Below, piece by piece: positions 25,001-31,927 of a DNA stretch of 64,000 bases (its first letter is position 1; each line of letters starts with the position of its first letter). Below the pieces are notes generated by a model. That model saw nothing but the letters and a program-made list of their open reading frames with translations, ran no database searches and was not told where the DNA came from. The position numbers were made by a program, and so were the translations under genes. This stretch comes from Streptomyces caeruleatus (GTDB lineage Bacteria; Actinomycetota; Actinomycetes; Streptomycetales; Streptomycetaceae), in assembly GCF_001514235.1 (NCBI RefSeq), contig NZ_KQ948930.1, positions 475,978-539,977 on the forward strand, written 5' to 3'.

Positions 25001-25537
25001 CAGGCCGAGGCGCAGGCCGTGCCACCACTGCCCCGGCTCGTCGTGGTCGTGGACGACCTGGACGCGCTGGTGTCGCCCGCGCTGGGTTCGACCGGCAGGC
25101 CCGCCGCGGGTTCGGTGATCCGCGCGCTGGAGGCGGTGGCCCGGGAGGGCGAGCGGCTCGGGGTGCATCTGGTGGCCGCCGCGGGCGTCGGGGGCCGTAC
25201 GGCGGAGTCGGAGCCGGCCCGCCGGGCGACGCTGCGGGTGACGCTGGACGCGGTGACGGCGGGGCCGGACGAGCCGGCGCCGGGGCGTGGGCGGCTGACC
25301 CGGGCGGACGGCAGAGCGGTGCCGTTCCAGGGCGGCCGGGTCACGGGCCGTATCCCGCGGACGGCGACGCTGCGGCCCACGGTCGTGCCGCTGGAGTGGC
25401 ACCGCATGGGCGACCCGCCGGCCCGCCGCCCGGTCCGCGAGCTGGGCAACGGGCCCACGGATCTTGCGTTGCTCGCCAGTGCGCTGGAGCGGGCGGCACG
25501 GGAGGTATCGGCGACCGAGGTGCCGTCGCTCCTGTGA
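22061..25537 (+). CDS. FHA-domain protein with EccC-like FtsK/SpoIIIE ATPase domain
   Basis: A 1158-aa protein without obvious membrane segments. Residues 1-85 look like a ubiquitin-like beta-grasp domain as in YukD/EsaB. An FHA domain (about 95-195) has the phosphothreonine-binding pattern IRIGRS, SRLHC and LGSTNGTTLDG. A long disordered Pro/Gly/Arg-rich linker follows. From about 410 on, two segments resemble FtsK/SpoIIIE domains of type VII secretion ATPases. The first, about 430-700, has PVTADLREVGALGLAG and no P-loop. The second has GPPGSGRT (833-840) and VVVVDDLDAL. The P-loop lysine is arginine (R839), so ATP hydrolysis is doubtful. It is divergent from pkaA. The start chosen is ATG 22061 (MQIRLTVVD). 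No secretion genes are adjacent. Confidence 0.8.
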   Translation: MQIRLTVVDPLAPSTPARGRAASCDVLVTAPAGTALAAVASALASAVSAGDGPVVLYAGAERLDDRRSTLGEPPLTDGAMLSLGAPAAPEPHPELDDAPTQLQVVAGPDAGGVHLLHGGEIRIGRSAEADVPLDDPDVSRLHCAVTVASDGRVSVADLGSTNGTTLDGTRVTTRPVRFAPGALLRIGESALRLAPTGGPGARVRTEPDGEGHTRVPAAGQGVDAPDGPPSGAGAPVPHARVADGGDTTARDRGPVEPSGVPVQGRAPRIERDGGSGRTLPAPRAGDTHGAGFGVGALDEGDEDEDGSPEGGGAGSRRKGTPLRGTDVPPGVRRRGGLTAWARRLTGGRGEQGAATGHETYDDEMPPAEALGLPTATTGSRQPETWPDPASLLLTALGPGPRLWERAPGHPEALTVRLGTADRAAPDGSGLLPAVPVTADLREVGALGLAGPRERLAGLARAVIAQLAALHSPDVLETVLISADRSRSVEERTAEWAWLGWLPHVRPGHGQDCRLLLAYDREQAAARTEELLRRLEDLTAESADGAAGASPARTTVAGAEGQVPDRRAGRRPSWARDDESGDGTADGFAGPYTVVVVDGDPGGTDLREAVARLALEGPRAGIHVVCLAETAAASPASPVTETYEAACTVAPAFRECGAVGLLSGDVATALRLVRVARGGAVPTAGQAPGDMAGHSSGSAHNPPGHSSPDHGPAPASVFASPAHGPVGHGTVAAVDAVSLAWAERFARALAPLRTEGAVGERHARVSVPLPQAARLLDELGLARATPASLMARWADAADDPEALGGRACAVLGAGPRGPVGVDLGADGPHLLVEGPPGSGRTELLRAVVASLAAAERPDRLGVVLIDGRDGVGAGGAHGDGLRVCTDVPHVTTHLTANDPVRMREFAQSLSAELKRRAELLGRSDFAEWHTGRALSGRVVAQRAAGGAGAGAGGGAGGGDFTGDLDSPPSSTIRLRPGAARRQAEAQAVPPLPRLVVVVDDLDALVSPALGSTGRPAAGSVIRALEAVAREGERLGVHLVAAAGVGGRTAESEPARRATLRVTLDAVTAGPDEPAPGRGRLTRADGRAVPFQGGRVTGRIPRTATLRPTVVPLEWHRMGDPPARRPVRELGNGPTDLALLASALERAAREVSATEVPSLL

Positions 25538-25550
25538 CGCGGGTCGGCGT

Positions 25551-25623
25551 TTTCAGCCTGTCCGGCGCTTGAGGACGAGGCCGTTCAGGCCGATAGCGGG
25601 GGTCTGGGGGCGGCAGCCCTCAG
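25551..25623. repeat. family-A intergenic repeat
   Basis: TTCAGCCTGTCCGGCGCTTG, GAGGACGAGG, then AGCGGGGGTCTGGGGGC and a GGCAGCCCTCAG arm. It lies 14 bp after the FHA protein gene and probably serves as its terminator. Confidence 0.7.
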
Positions 25624-25743
25624 CGACGTTCACACCAACGCTGGGTGCCTGGTCACGAGGCGGTCACGATCCCCTGCTTGACAGCGGACGCGGTCTTGCC
25701 GACCCCAAACCCAAGGCGTAGACCAGATCGCACGGGACAGCGC

Positions 25744-25755
25744 TCGAACGTTCGA
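25744..25755. promoter_or_regulatory. candidate operator upstream of the sugar ABC importer
   Basis: TCGAACGTTCGA is a perfect 12-bp palindrome 25 bp before the binding-protein ATG. It differs in the centre from the LacI-type operators at 2541 and 2564. TTGACA at 25678-25683 is a good -35 hexamer, but no clear -10 was found. A repressor encoded elsewhere is likely. Confidence 0.5.
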
Positions 25756-25779
25756 CGAGGCACGAAGAACGGGGCAGTC

Positions 25780-27162
25780 ATGCGCAGCACGAGCAGCAGG
25801 AACCGGACAAGCAGGGCCGCACGGGCCGCGGCGGCCGTACTCGCGGGCGCCCTCGCGGTCTCGCTCACCGCATGCGGTGGCGACGACGACAACGGCAGTG
25901 GCAACGAACAGGGCGGGACCGGTCAGGAGACCGGCAGCACCGTCACCCTTCCCAAGCTGAACGGCGAATCCCTTGAGGTCGCCGCCGTCTGGACCGGTGC
26001 CGAACAGGCCAACTTCAAGAAGGTCCTCGCGGAGTTCGAGAAGCGCACGGGCGCCAAGGTGACCTTCGTGCCCGCACAGGACCCGATCATCAACTTCCTC
26101 GGCTCGAAGGTCGCGGGCGGCCAGCCGCCGGACATCGCGATGCTTCCGCAGCCCGGCGCGATCAAGCAGGCCGTCGAAAAGAAGTGGGCCAAGCCCCTCG
26201 GCGCCGACGCGATCAAGGAGCTCCAGGAGAACTACTCGCAGGGCTGGCAGAACATCGGCAAGGTCGACGACAAGCAGTACGGCGTCTACTACAAGGCCGC
26301 CAACAAGTCCCTGATCTGGTACAACAACCAGGTTTTCGAGAACGCCGGGGCGAGTGAGCCCAAGACGTGGGACGAGCTGCTCACCACCGCCCAGACCGTC
26401 TACGACTCCGGTGTCACACCGTTCTCGGTCGGCGGCGCCGAGGGCTGGACCCTCACCGACTGGTTCGAGAACGTCTATCTCTCCCAGGCCGGTCCGGAGA
26501 AGTACGACCAGCTGGCCAAGCACGAGATCAAGTGGACCGATCCGTCCGTGAAGGACGCGCTGACCACGCTCGCCCAGGTGTGGGGCAAGAAGGACTATGT
26601 GGCGGGCGGCGCGACCGGCGCGCTCCAGACGGACTTCCCGGCCTCCGTCACCCAGACCTTCACCGGTGGCGACCAGCCGAAGGCCGCCATGGTCTACGAG
26701 GGCGACTTCGCGCAGGTCAACATCACACAGGCCAAGGCCGAGGTGGGCACGGACGCGAAGGTGTTCCCGTTCCCGACCGTCGGTGACACGGCGCCCGTCG
26801 TGTCCGGCGGCGACGCGGCCGTCATCCTCCAGGACTCCAAGGCGGCGCAGGCCCTGGCCACCTGGCTCGCCTCCCCGGAGGCGGCGACGATCCAGGCGAA
26901 GCTCGGCGGCTACCTCTCGCCGAACAAGAACGTCGACAACTCGGCGTACCCGAACGACGTCCAGCGGAAGATCGCCAAGGCGCTCATCGACTCCGGTGAC
27001 GACTTCCGCTTCGACATGTCCGACCAGGCCCCGCAGGCCTTCGGCGGTACGCCCGGCAAGGGCGAGTGGAAGGCCCTGCAGGACTTCCTGAAGAACCCGT
27101 CGGACATCGCGGGCACGCAGGCGAAGCTGGAAGCCGACGCGGCCGCGGCGTACGGAAACTGA
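25780..27162 (+). CDS. sugar ABC transporter substrate-binding lipoprotein
   Basis: A 460-aa solute-binding lipoprotein. The signal peptide ends in the lipobox SLTAC, followed by a Gly/Asn/Asp-rich linker. The mature part is a family-1 (MalE/AglE-like) binding protein; VWTGAEQANFKKVLAEFEKR, GGQPPDIAMLPQPG and the C-terminal GTPGKGEWKALQDFLKNP are typical of alpha-glucoside-type binding proteins. ATG 25780 is used. It is the first gene of a three-gene operon with two permeases. No ATPase gene follows, so a shared ATPase such as MsiK is expected. The sugar is unknown; an alpha-glucoside is a reasonable guess. Confidence 0.88.
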   Translation: MRSTSSRNRTSRAARAAAAVLAGALAVSLTACGGDDDNGSGNEQGGTGQETGSTVTLPKLNGESLEVAAVWTGAEQANFKKVLAEFEKRTGAKVTFVPAQDPIINFLGSKVAGGQPPDIAMLPQPGAIKQAVEKKWAKPLGADAIKELQENYSQGWQNIGKVDDKQYGVYYKAANKSLIWYNNQVFENAGASEPKTWDELLTTAQTVYDSGVTPFSVGGAEGWTLTDWFENVYLSQAGPEKYDQLAKHEIKWTDPSVKDALTTLAQVWGKKDYVAGGATGALQTDFPASVTQTFTGGDQPKAAMVYEGDFAQVNITQAKAEVGTDAKVFPFPTVGDTAPVVSGGDAAVILQDSKAAQALATWLASPEAATIQAKLGGYLSPNKNVDNSAYPNDVQRKIAKALIDSGDDFRFDMSDQAPQAFGGTPGKGEWKALQDFLKNPSDIAGTQAKLEADAAAAYGN

Positions 27163-27166
27163 CGCG

Positions 27167-28513
27167 ATGGCGTCGACACAGGCGGCAGGGGGCGGCGCGC
27201 CTCCTGCCGCACCCAAGTCGCGCAGGAGCGTGACCGGCACCCGCAGGGCCGTGGCGGCGCTGTTCCTGCTGCCCGCCCTGGTGCTGCTCGGCGCGCTCGT
27301 GGTCTACCCGATCGGGTACTCGGTCATCCGCAGCTTCTACGACCAGTCCGGCGACGGGTTCGCCGGGTTCGACAACTACCAGGCGCTCTTCACGGACGAC
27401 GGCATCCGCACGGCCCTCAAGAACAACGTCATCTGGGTGGTGTTCGCCCCGACCGTCGCCACCGCGCTCGGTCTGATCTTCGCGGTGCTGACCGAACGGG
27501 TCCGCTGGGGCACGGCGTTCAAGCTGGTCGTCTTCATGCCGATGGCGATCTCGATGCTGGCGGCGGGCATCATCTTCCGGCTGGTCTACGACCAGGACCC
27601 GGACAAGGGCGTCGCGAACGCGGTGTGGGTGGGCGTCCATGACACCTTCGCGCAGTCGTCGGCGTTCCCGAAGGCCCATCCGGGCCGGGAGTCGCCGCTC
27701 GAAGCGGCACCGGGCGGCGGGTTCATCACCAAGGCCACCGTGAGCGCCGGCACGCCGGTCACCCTGCCCCTCGTGGGCGTCGCCCCCGACCAGATGCCGG
27801 ACGACGCCAAGAGGGCCGTACAGGCGAAGGCCGATCCGGACGGGATCACCGGCACCACCTGGCAGGACTTCACACGCGGCAAGGGCGTGGGCACGCTCGG
27901 CGGGGTCGACGCGTCCGAGCTGGGATACGCCGGGTTGAGGATCGAGGCCGTCAAGGACGGCAAGGTGGTCGCCTCCACGAACGCCGCCGACGACGGTACG
28001 TTCACGCTGCCGGCCGCCGCCGAAGGGGCCCAACTGCGCTTGCCGCCGGACAACTTCAAGGAGCCGTACAACGGCGTGGACTGGCTCGGCCCGTCCCTCG
28101 TCACGCCGTCCATCATCGTCTCGTACATCTGGATGTGGGCCGGTTTCGCGATGGTGCTGATCGCGGCCGGGCTGGCGGGCATCCCGCGCGACCTGCTGGA
28201 GGCGGCCCGTGTCGACGGCGCGGGCGAGTGGCAGGTGTTCCGCAGGGTCACCGTGCCCCTGCTGGCACCCGTGCTCGCGGTCGTCACCGTCACCCTGATG
28301 ATCAACGTCCTGAAGGTCTTCGACCTGGTCTTCATCATCGCCCCGGGCTCCTCCCAGGACGACGCGAACGTCCTCGCCCTGGAGCTCTACCGCAAGGGCT
28401 TCTCCGAGGACCAGCCAGGCATCGCCAGCGCCATCGCGGTGTTCCTGCTGCTGCTGGTGATCCCGGTCATGTGGTTCAACGTCCGTAGGTTGCGACGGGA
28501 GGTGCGGCGATGA
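27167..28513 (+). CDS. sugar ABC transporter permease (MalF/AglF type) with a large external insertion
   Basis: A 448-aa inner-membrane subunit starting 4 bp after the binding-protein stop. Three N-terminal helices (VAALFLLPALVLLGALVVYP first) are followed, after RLVYDQDPDKG at about residue 145, by roughly 160 hydrophilic residues. These contain Gly/Asp/Thr-rich beta-type sequence (VSAGTPVTLPLVG, VASTNAADDGTFTLPAAAEG). Membrane helices resume at TPSIIVSYIWMWAGF. The EAA loop EAARVDGAGEWQVFRRVTVP contacts the ATPase. The insertion is in the position of the periplasmic loop of Escherichia coli MalF, but its sequence is carboxypeptidase-regulatory-like rather than MalF-like. Confidence 0.88.
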   Translation: MASTQAAGGGAPPAAPKSRRSVTGTRRAVAALFLLPALVLLGALVVYPIGYSVIRSFYDQSGDGFAGFDNYQALFTDDGIRTALKNNVIWVVFAPTVATALGLIFAVLTERVRWGTAFKLVVFMPMAISMLAAGIIFRLVYDQDPDKGVANAVWVGVHDTFAQSSAFPKAHPGRESPLEAAPGGGFITKATVSAGTPVTLPLVGVAPDQMPDDAKRAVQAKADPDGITGTTWQDFTRGKGVGTLGGVDASELGYAGLRIEAVKDGKVVASTNAADDGTFTLPAAAEGAQLRLPPDNFKEPYNGVDWLGPSLVTPSIIVSYIWMWAGFAMVLIAAGLAGIPRDLLEAARVDGAGEWQVFRRVTVPLLAPVLAVVTVTLMINVLKVFDLVFIIAPGSSQDDANVLALELYRKGFSEDQPGIASAIAVFLLLLVIPVMWFNVRRLRREVRR

Positions 28514-29367
28514 GTAAGGAGTCCCTCGGCTCCCGGCTGGCCTCTTTCGTCAGCGGTGGGCTGGTGCGGGTGTTCCTGGTCGTCGTCGGCCTGTTCTGGC
28601 TGGTCCCGACGATCGGTCTGCTGCTGTCGTCGCTGCGGCCGCCGGAGGAGATGACGGTGAGCGGCTGGTGGGAGGTCTTCAGCAAGCCCTCCCAGCTCAC
28701 CTTCGAGAGCTACGACAAGCTCCTCGGCAACAGCGACATCACCGACTCGATCCTCAACACCGTGCTGATCACCGTCCCGGCGACGGTCCTGGTCGTCGTC
28801 ATCGGCTCGCTCGCGGGCTACGCGTTCGCGTGGATGGAGTTCCCGGGCCGCGACTGGTGGTTCCTGGGCGTGGTCGGGCTGCTGGTGGTGCCGGTGCAGG
28901 TGGCGCTGATCCCGATCGCCGAACTGTTCGGCAACATCGGCATCTTCGGCTCCCTGATCGGCGTGATCCTCTTCCATGTCGGCTTCGGGCTGCCGTTCGC
29001 GGTGTTCCTGCTGCGGAACTTCTTCGCGGAGATCCCGAGGGAGCTGCTGGAGGCGGCGCGGCTGGACGGCGCCGGTGAACTGCGGCTGTTCTTCCGTGTC
29101 GTGATGCCGCTCGGCGGTCCGGCCATCGCCGCGCTCGGCATCTTCCAGTTCCTGTGGGTGTGGAACGACATGCTGGTCGCGCTGATCTTCACGGACGCCG
29201 ACAGCCAGCCGATCACGGTCGCGTTGCAGACCCAGGTACGGCAGTTCGGCAACAACATCGACATCCTGGCGCCCGGCGCGTTCATCTCCATGGTGATCCC
29301 GCTGGTCGTGTTCTTCGCGTTCCAGCGGCAGTTCGTGTCCGGCGTGATGGCGGGCGCGGTCAAGTAG
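28510..29367 (+). CDS. sugar ABC transporter permease (MalG/AglG type)
   Basis: A 285-aa second permease. Its ATG overlaps the previous stop in ATGA (28510-28513), indicating coupling. Six helices and the EAA loop EAARLDGAGELRLFFRVVMP are clear, and the C-terminus FVSGVMAGAVK is typical of MalG-type subunits. It ends the operon and is followed by a terminator hairpin. Confidence 0.92.
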   Translation: MSKESLGSRLASFVSGGLVRVFLVVVGLFWLVPTIGLLLSSLRPPEEMTVSGWWEVFSKPSQLTFESYDKLLGNSDITDSILNTVLITVPATVLVVVIGSLAGYAFAWMEFPGRDWWFLGVVGLLVVPVQVALIPIAELFGNIGIFGSLIGVILFHVGFGLPFAVFLLRNFFAEIPRELLEAARLDGAGELRLFFRVVMPLGGPAIAALGIFQFLWVWNDMLVALIFTDADSQPITVALQTQVRQFGNNIDILAPGAFISMVIPLVVFFAFQRQFVSGVMAGAVK

Positions 29368-29388
29368 CGCAAGGACAAGCACACTTGA

Positions 29389-29416
29389 GGGGGCGGGCCG
29401 TCATCGGTCCGCCCCC
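29389..29416 (+). terminator. terminator of the sugar importer operon
   Basis: GGGGGCGGGCC and GGTCCGCCCCC form a stem with one G-T-type mismatch and a six-base loop, followed by GTTCGTTC. It is 21 bp after the permease stop. Confidence 0.8.
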
Positions 29417-29535
29417 GTTCGTTCATCCGTGATCCCCCGTATGCCGTACCTCTCCGTAACCAAGTCACTCCTTTGGCCGTTGCCGGGCAAGGCGCGCTCG
29501 CCGCCTACCGTCCCGGTCGACCAAGTGGATGTCCC

Positions 29536-31890
29536 TTGCCCAGGTTCAGTGTCATTGTCCCCGCGTACAAGGTTCAGGCGTACCTGCACGAGTGCCTGGA
29601 ATCTGTGCTCTCCCAGTCGTACCCCGATCTCGAAGTGATCGCCGTCGACGACTGCTCGCCGGACGCGTGCGGCGCGATCATCGACGAGTTCGCGGCCCGC
29701 GACCAGCGGGTACGTCCCGTGCACCTCGCCGAGAACCAGGGCCTCGGGCCCGCTCGCAACGCCGGTGTCGCGGCGGCCACCGGCGACTACCTGATCTTCC
29801 TGGACAGCGACGACACCCTCACCCCGGACGCCCTGCACACGATCGCCGACCGGCTGAAGGAGACCGGTGAGCCGGACGTCCTGGTCTACGACTACGCGCG
29901 GACCTTCTGGACCGGCGAGACCGTCCGCAACCAGGTCGCGACCCTGCTCTCGGAGGAGGGCCCGGCGCCGTTCCGGCTGGCGGACCGGCCGGGGCTGCTG
30001 CGGCTGCTGATGGTCGCCTGGAACAAGGCGTACCGCCGGGAGTTCGTCGAGCAGGAGGGCTTCGCCTTCCCGCCCGGCTACTACGAGGACACGCCGTGGA
30101 CGTACCCGGTACTGATGACGGCGGAGTCGATCGCGACCCTGGACCGGGTGTGCGTGCACTACCGGCAGCGGCGCCGGGGCGCCATCCTCGGCACGGTCAG
30201 CCCGCGGCACTTCGACATCTTCGAGCAGTACGAGCGGGTCTTCGCCTACGTCGACCAGAACCCCGAACTCGCCCGGTGGCGGCCGATGTTGTTCCGTCGG
30301 ATGGTCCACCACCTGGTGGTGGTGTTCGCCCGGCGCGACCGTCTCCCGCGCCGCAGCCGCGCCGCGTTCCTGCGCAAGGCCCGCACCCACTACCGCCGTT
30401 ACCGCTCCCCCGGCGTCCCCGTACCGCCGCGCGCCCGGGTCCACCACACCCTGATCCGGCTGGGCCTGCACCGCACGTACCGCGCCCTGCAGCTGACGTT
30501 CGCCCTGGCCCGGCGTACCGCCAAGGTCACGGGCCGGCTGCTGAAGGGTCTGCGTTCGGCCGTCCTGCGGCTGCACTACCGCATCCAGCGCAGCCTGCCC
30601 GTGCGTGCCGACCGTGCCGTGTTCGCCGCCGAGGGCGTCCGCGGTCACGGCTGTCACCCGGGCGCCCTGGAGCAGGCGTTCCGCACCCACGCGCCGCACA
30701 TCCGCACGGCCTGGGTCGCCGAGGCCGAGCAGGCCGACGCCGTCCCGTCCGGCACCCGCCGGCTGCGGCCCGGTTCGGCCGCCTACTGGACGGCCCTCGC
30801 CCGCTCCAAGTACCTCGTCCACAACGCCGGTTTCGACCGTCGTCTGGTCAAGCGCCCCGGCCAGGTCTTCGTGCAGACCCAGCGGGGCACCCCGCTCAAG
30901 CACCAGGGCCTGGACCTGCGGGAACGCCCGGCCGCCGCGGGTGACCTGGACGTCGACGAGCTCCTCGACAACGTCGACAAGTGGGACTACGTGGTCTCCG
31001 CCAACCGCCACTCCACCCTGACCTGGGAACGCGTCCACCCGGGCACGTACCGGACCCTGGAGTACGGCAGCCCGCGCGACGACGTCTTCCAGCAGGCGAC
31101 GTCGGCCGACGTGGCCCGGATCCGTGAGCAGCTCGGTATCCCCGAGGGCTCGGTGGTGATCCTCTACGCACCCACCCACCGCGACTACCGCCGCACCCAG
31201 CGCAGCACGCTCGACCTGCCCCGCGTCCTGCGCCGGCTGGGCCCCCGCTACGTCGTCCTGGCCCGCGCCCACCGCCGGCACGGTGGCCCGCTCACCGACG
31301 CCACCGAGCCCGGCCGGCTCATCGACGTCACCGACCACCCGAGCGTCGAGTCGCTGTGCCTCGCCTCGGACGCCCTGGTCACCGACTACTCGTCCCTCAT
31401 GTTCGACTACGCCAACCTGGACCGGCCGATCGTCATCCACGCCGACGACGCCGAGGCGTACGAGGCCGCGCGCGGCACCTACTTCGACCTGCGGTCCTTC
31501 CCGCCTGGTGCGGTGGCGCGCAGTGAGGACGAGCTGATCGACATCTTCGCCACCGGGCACTGGCGGGGCTCGCGTTCCGTGCAGCTGCGGTCGGCGTTCC
31601 GGGAGCGGTTCTGCCCGCACGACGACGGGCGCGCCGCCGAGCGGGTCGTCCGCCATGTGGTGCTGGGCGAGACCGACTTGCCGCCGGTCGTGCCGCTGGA
31701 CCGGCGCCACCCCGTTCCGTCCCCGGCCGCGGAGCGCTCCGCGGAGGGTGCCGCGGAGCGCGCCGCGGAGGGTGCCGCGACAGGTCGTCGGTCGTCTGCC
31801 GCGCCGTCGTGGCGGGTCGCGCAGTTCCCCGCGCCCCTGAGGGGCGATGCGGTCCCGCTTATTGAGACGAAAGCCGACTCGGCCTCCTGA
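29536..31890 (+). CDS. GT2 glycosyltransferase / TagF-like glycerophosphotransferase fusion, copy 1
   Basis: A 784-aa bifunctional wall-polymer enzyme. Residues 1-300 form a GT-A glycosyltransferase family 2 domain (FSVIVPAYKV, VDDCSPD, FLDSDD). A basic linker precedes a TagF-type CDP-glycerol glycerophosphotransferase domain (about 365-735) ending in TDYSSLMFDYANLDRPIV. The family motif HGTPLK reads RGTPLK here: the histidine is Arg450, so polymerase activity is uncertain. The second motif histidine (LARAH) is kept. The TTG start at 29536 (LPRFSVIVP) aligns with the two genes that follow. The last 30 residues are repeat-derived: ERSAEGAAERAAEG units, then WRVAQFPAPLRG from a family-B repeat. 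Expected at the cytoplasmic membrane. Confidence 0.8.
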   Translation: MPRFSVIVPAYKVQAYLHECLESVLSQSYPDLEVIAVDDCSPDACGAIIDEFAARDQRVRPVHLAENQGLGPARNAGVAAATGDYLIFLDSDDTLTPDALHTIADRLKETGEPDVLVYDYARTFWTGETVRNQVATLLSEEGPAPFRLADRPGLLRLLMVAWNKAYRREFVEQEGFAFPPGYYEDTPWTYPVLMTAESIATLDRVCVHYRQRRRGAILGTVSPRHFDIFEQYERVFAYVDQNPELARWRPMLFRRMVHHLVVVFARRDRLPRRSRAAFLRKARTHYRRYRSPGVPVPPRARVHHTLIRLGLHRTYRALQLTFALARRTAKVTGRLLKGLRSAVLRLHYRIQRSLPVRADRAVFAAEGVRGHGCHPGALEQAFRTHAPHIRTAWVAEAEQADAVPSGTRRLRPGSAAYWTALARSKYLVHNAGFDRRLVKRPGQVFVQTQRGTPLKHQGLDLRERPAAAGDLDVDELLDNVDKWDYVVSANRHSTLTWERVHPGTYRTLEYGSPRDDVFQQATSADVARIREQLGIPEGSVVILYAPTHRDYRRTQRSTLDLPRVLRRLGPRYVVLARAHRRHGGPLTDATEPGRLIDVTDHPSVESLCLASDALVTDYSSLMFDYANLDRPIVIHADDAEAYEAARGTYFDLRSFPPGAVARSEDELIDIFATGHWRGSRSVQLRSAFRERFCPHDDGRAAERVVRHVVLGETDLPPVVPLDRRHPVPSPAAERSAEGAAERAAEGAATGRRSSAAPSWRVAQFPAPLRGDAVPLIETKADSAS
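31733..31856. repeat. repeat-derived 3' end of the copy-1 gene
   Basis: Two imperfect 24-bp units (GCGGAGGGTGCCGCGGAGCG type, 31740-31787) are followed at about 31802 by a family-B intergenic repeat in inverse orientation (GTCGCGCAGTTCCCCGCGCC). Both are read in frame as the protein C-terminus. The gene's ancestral stop was probably upstream. Confidence 0.7.
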
Positions 31891-31927
31891 AGAACCCGGC
31901 TGCCAGAACCTCGACAGAAAGAGCAGT

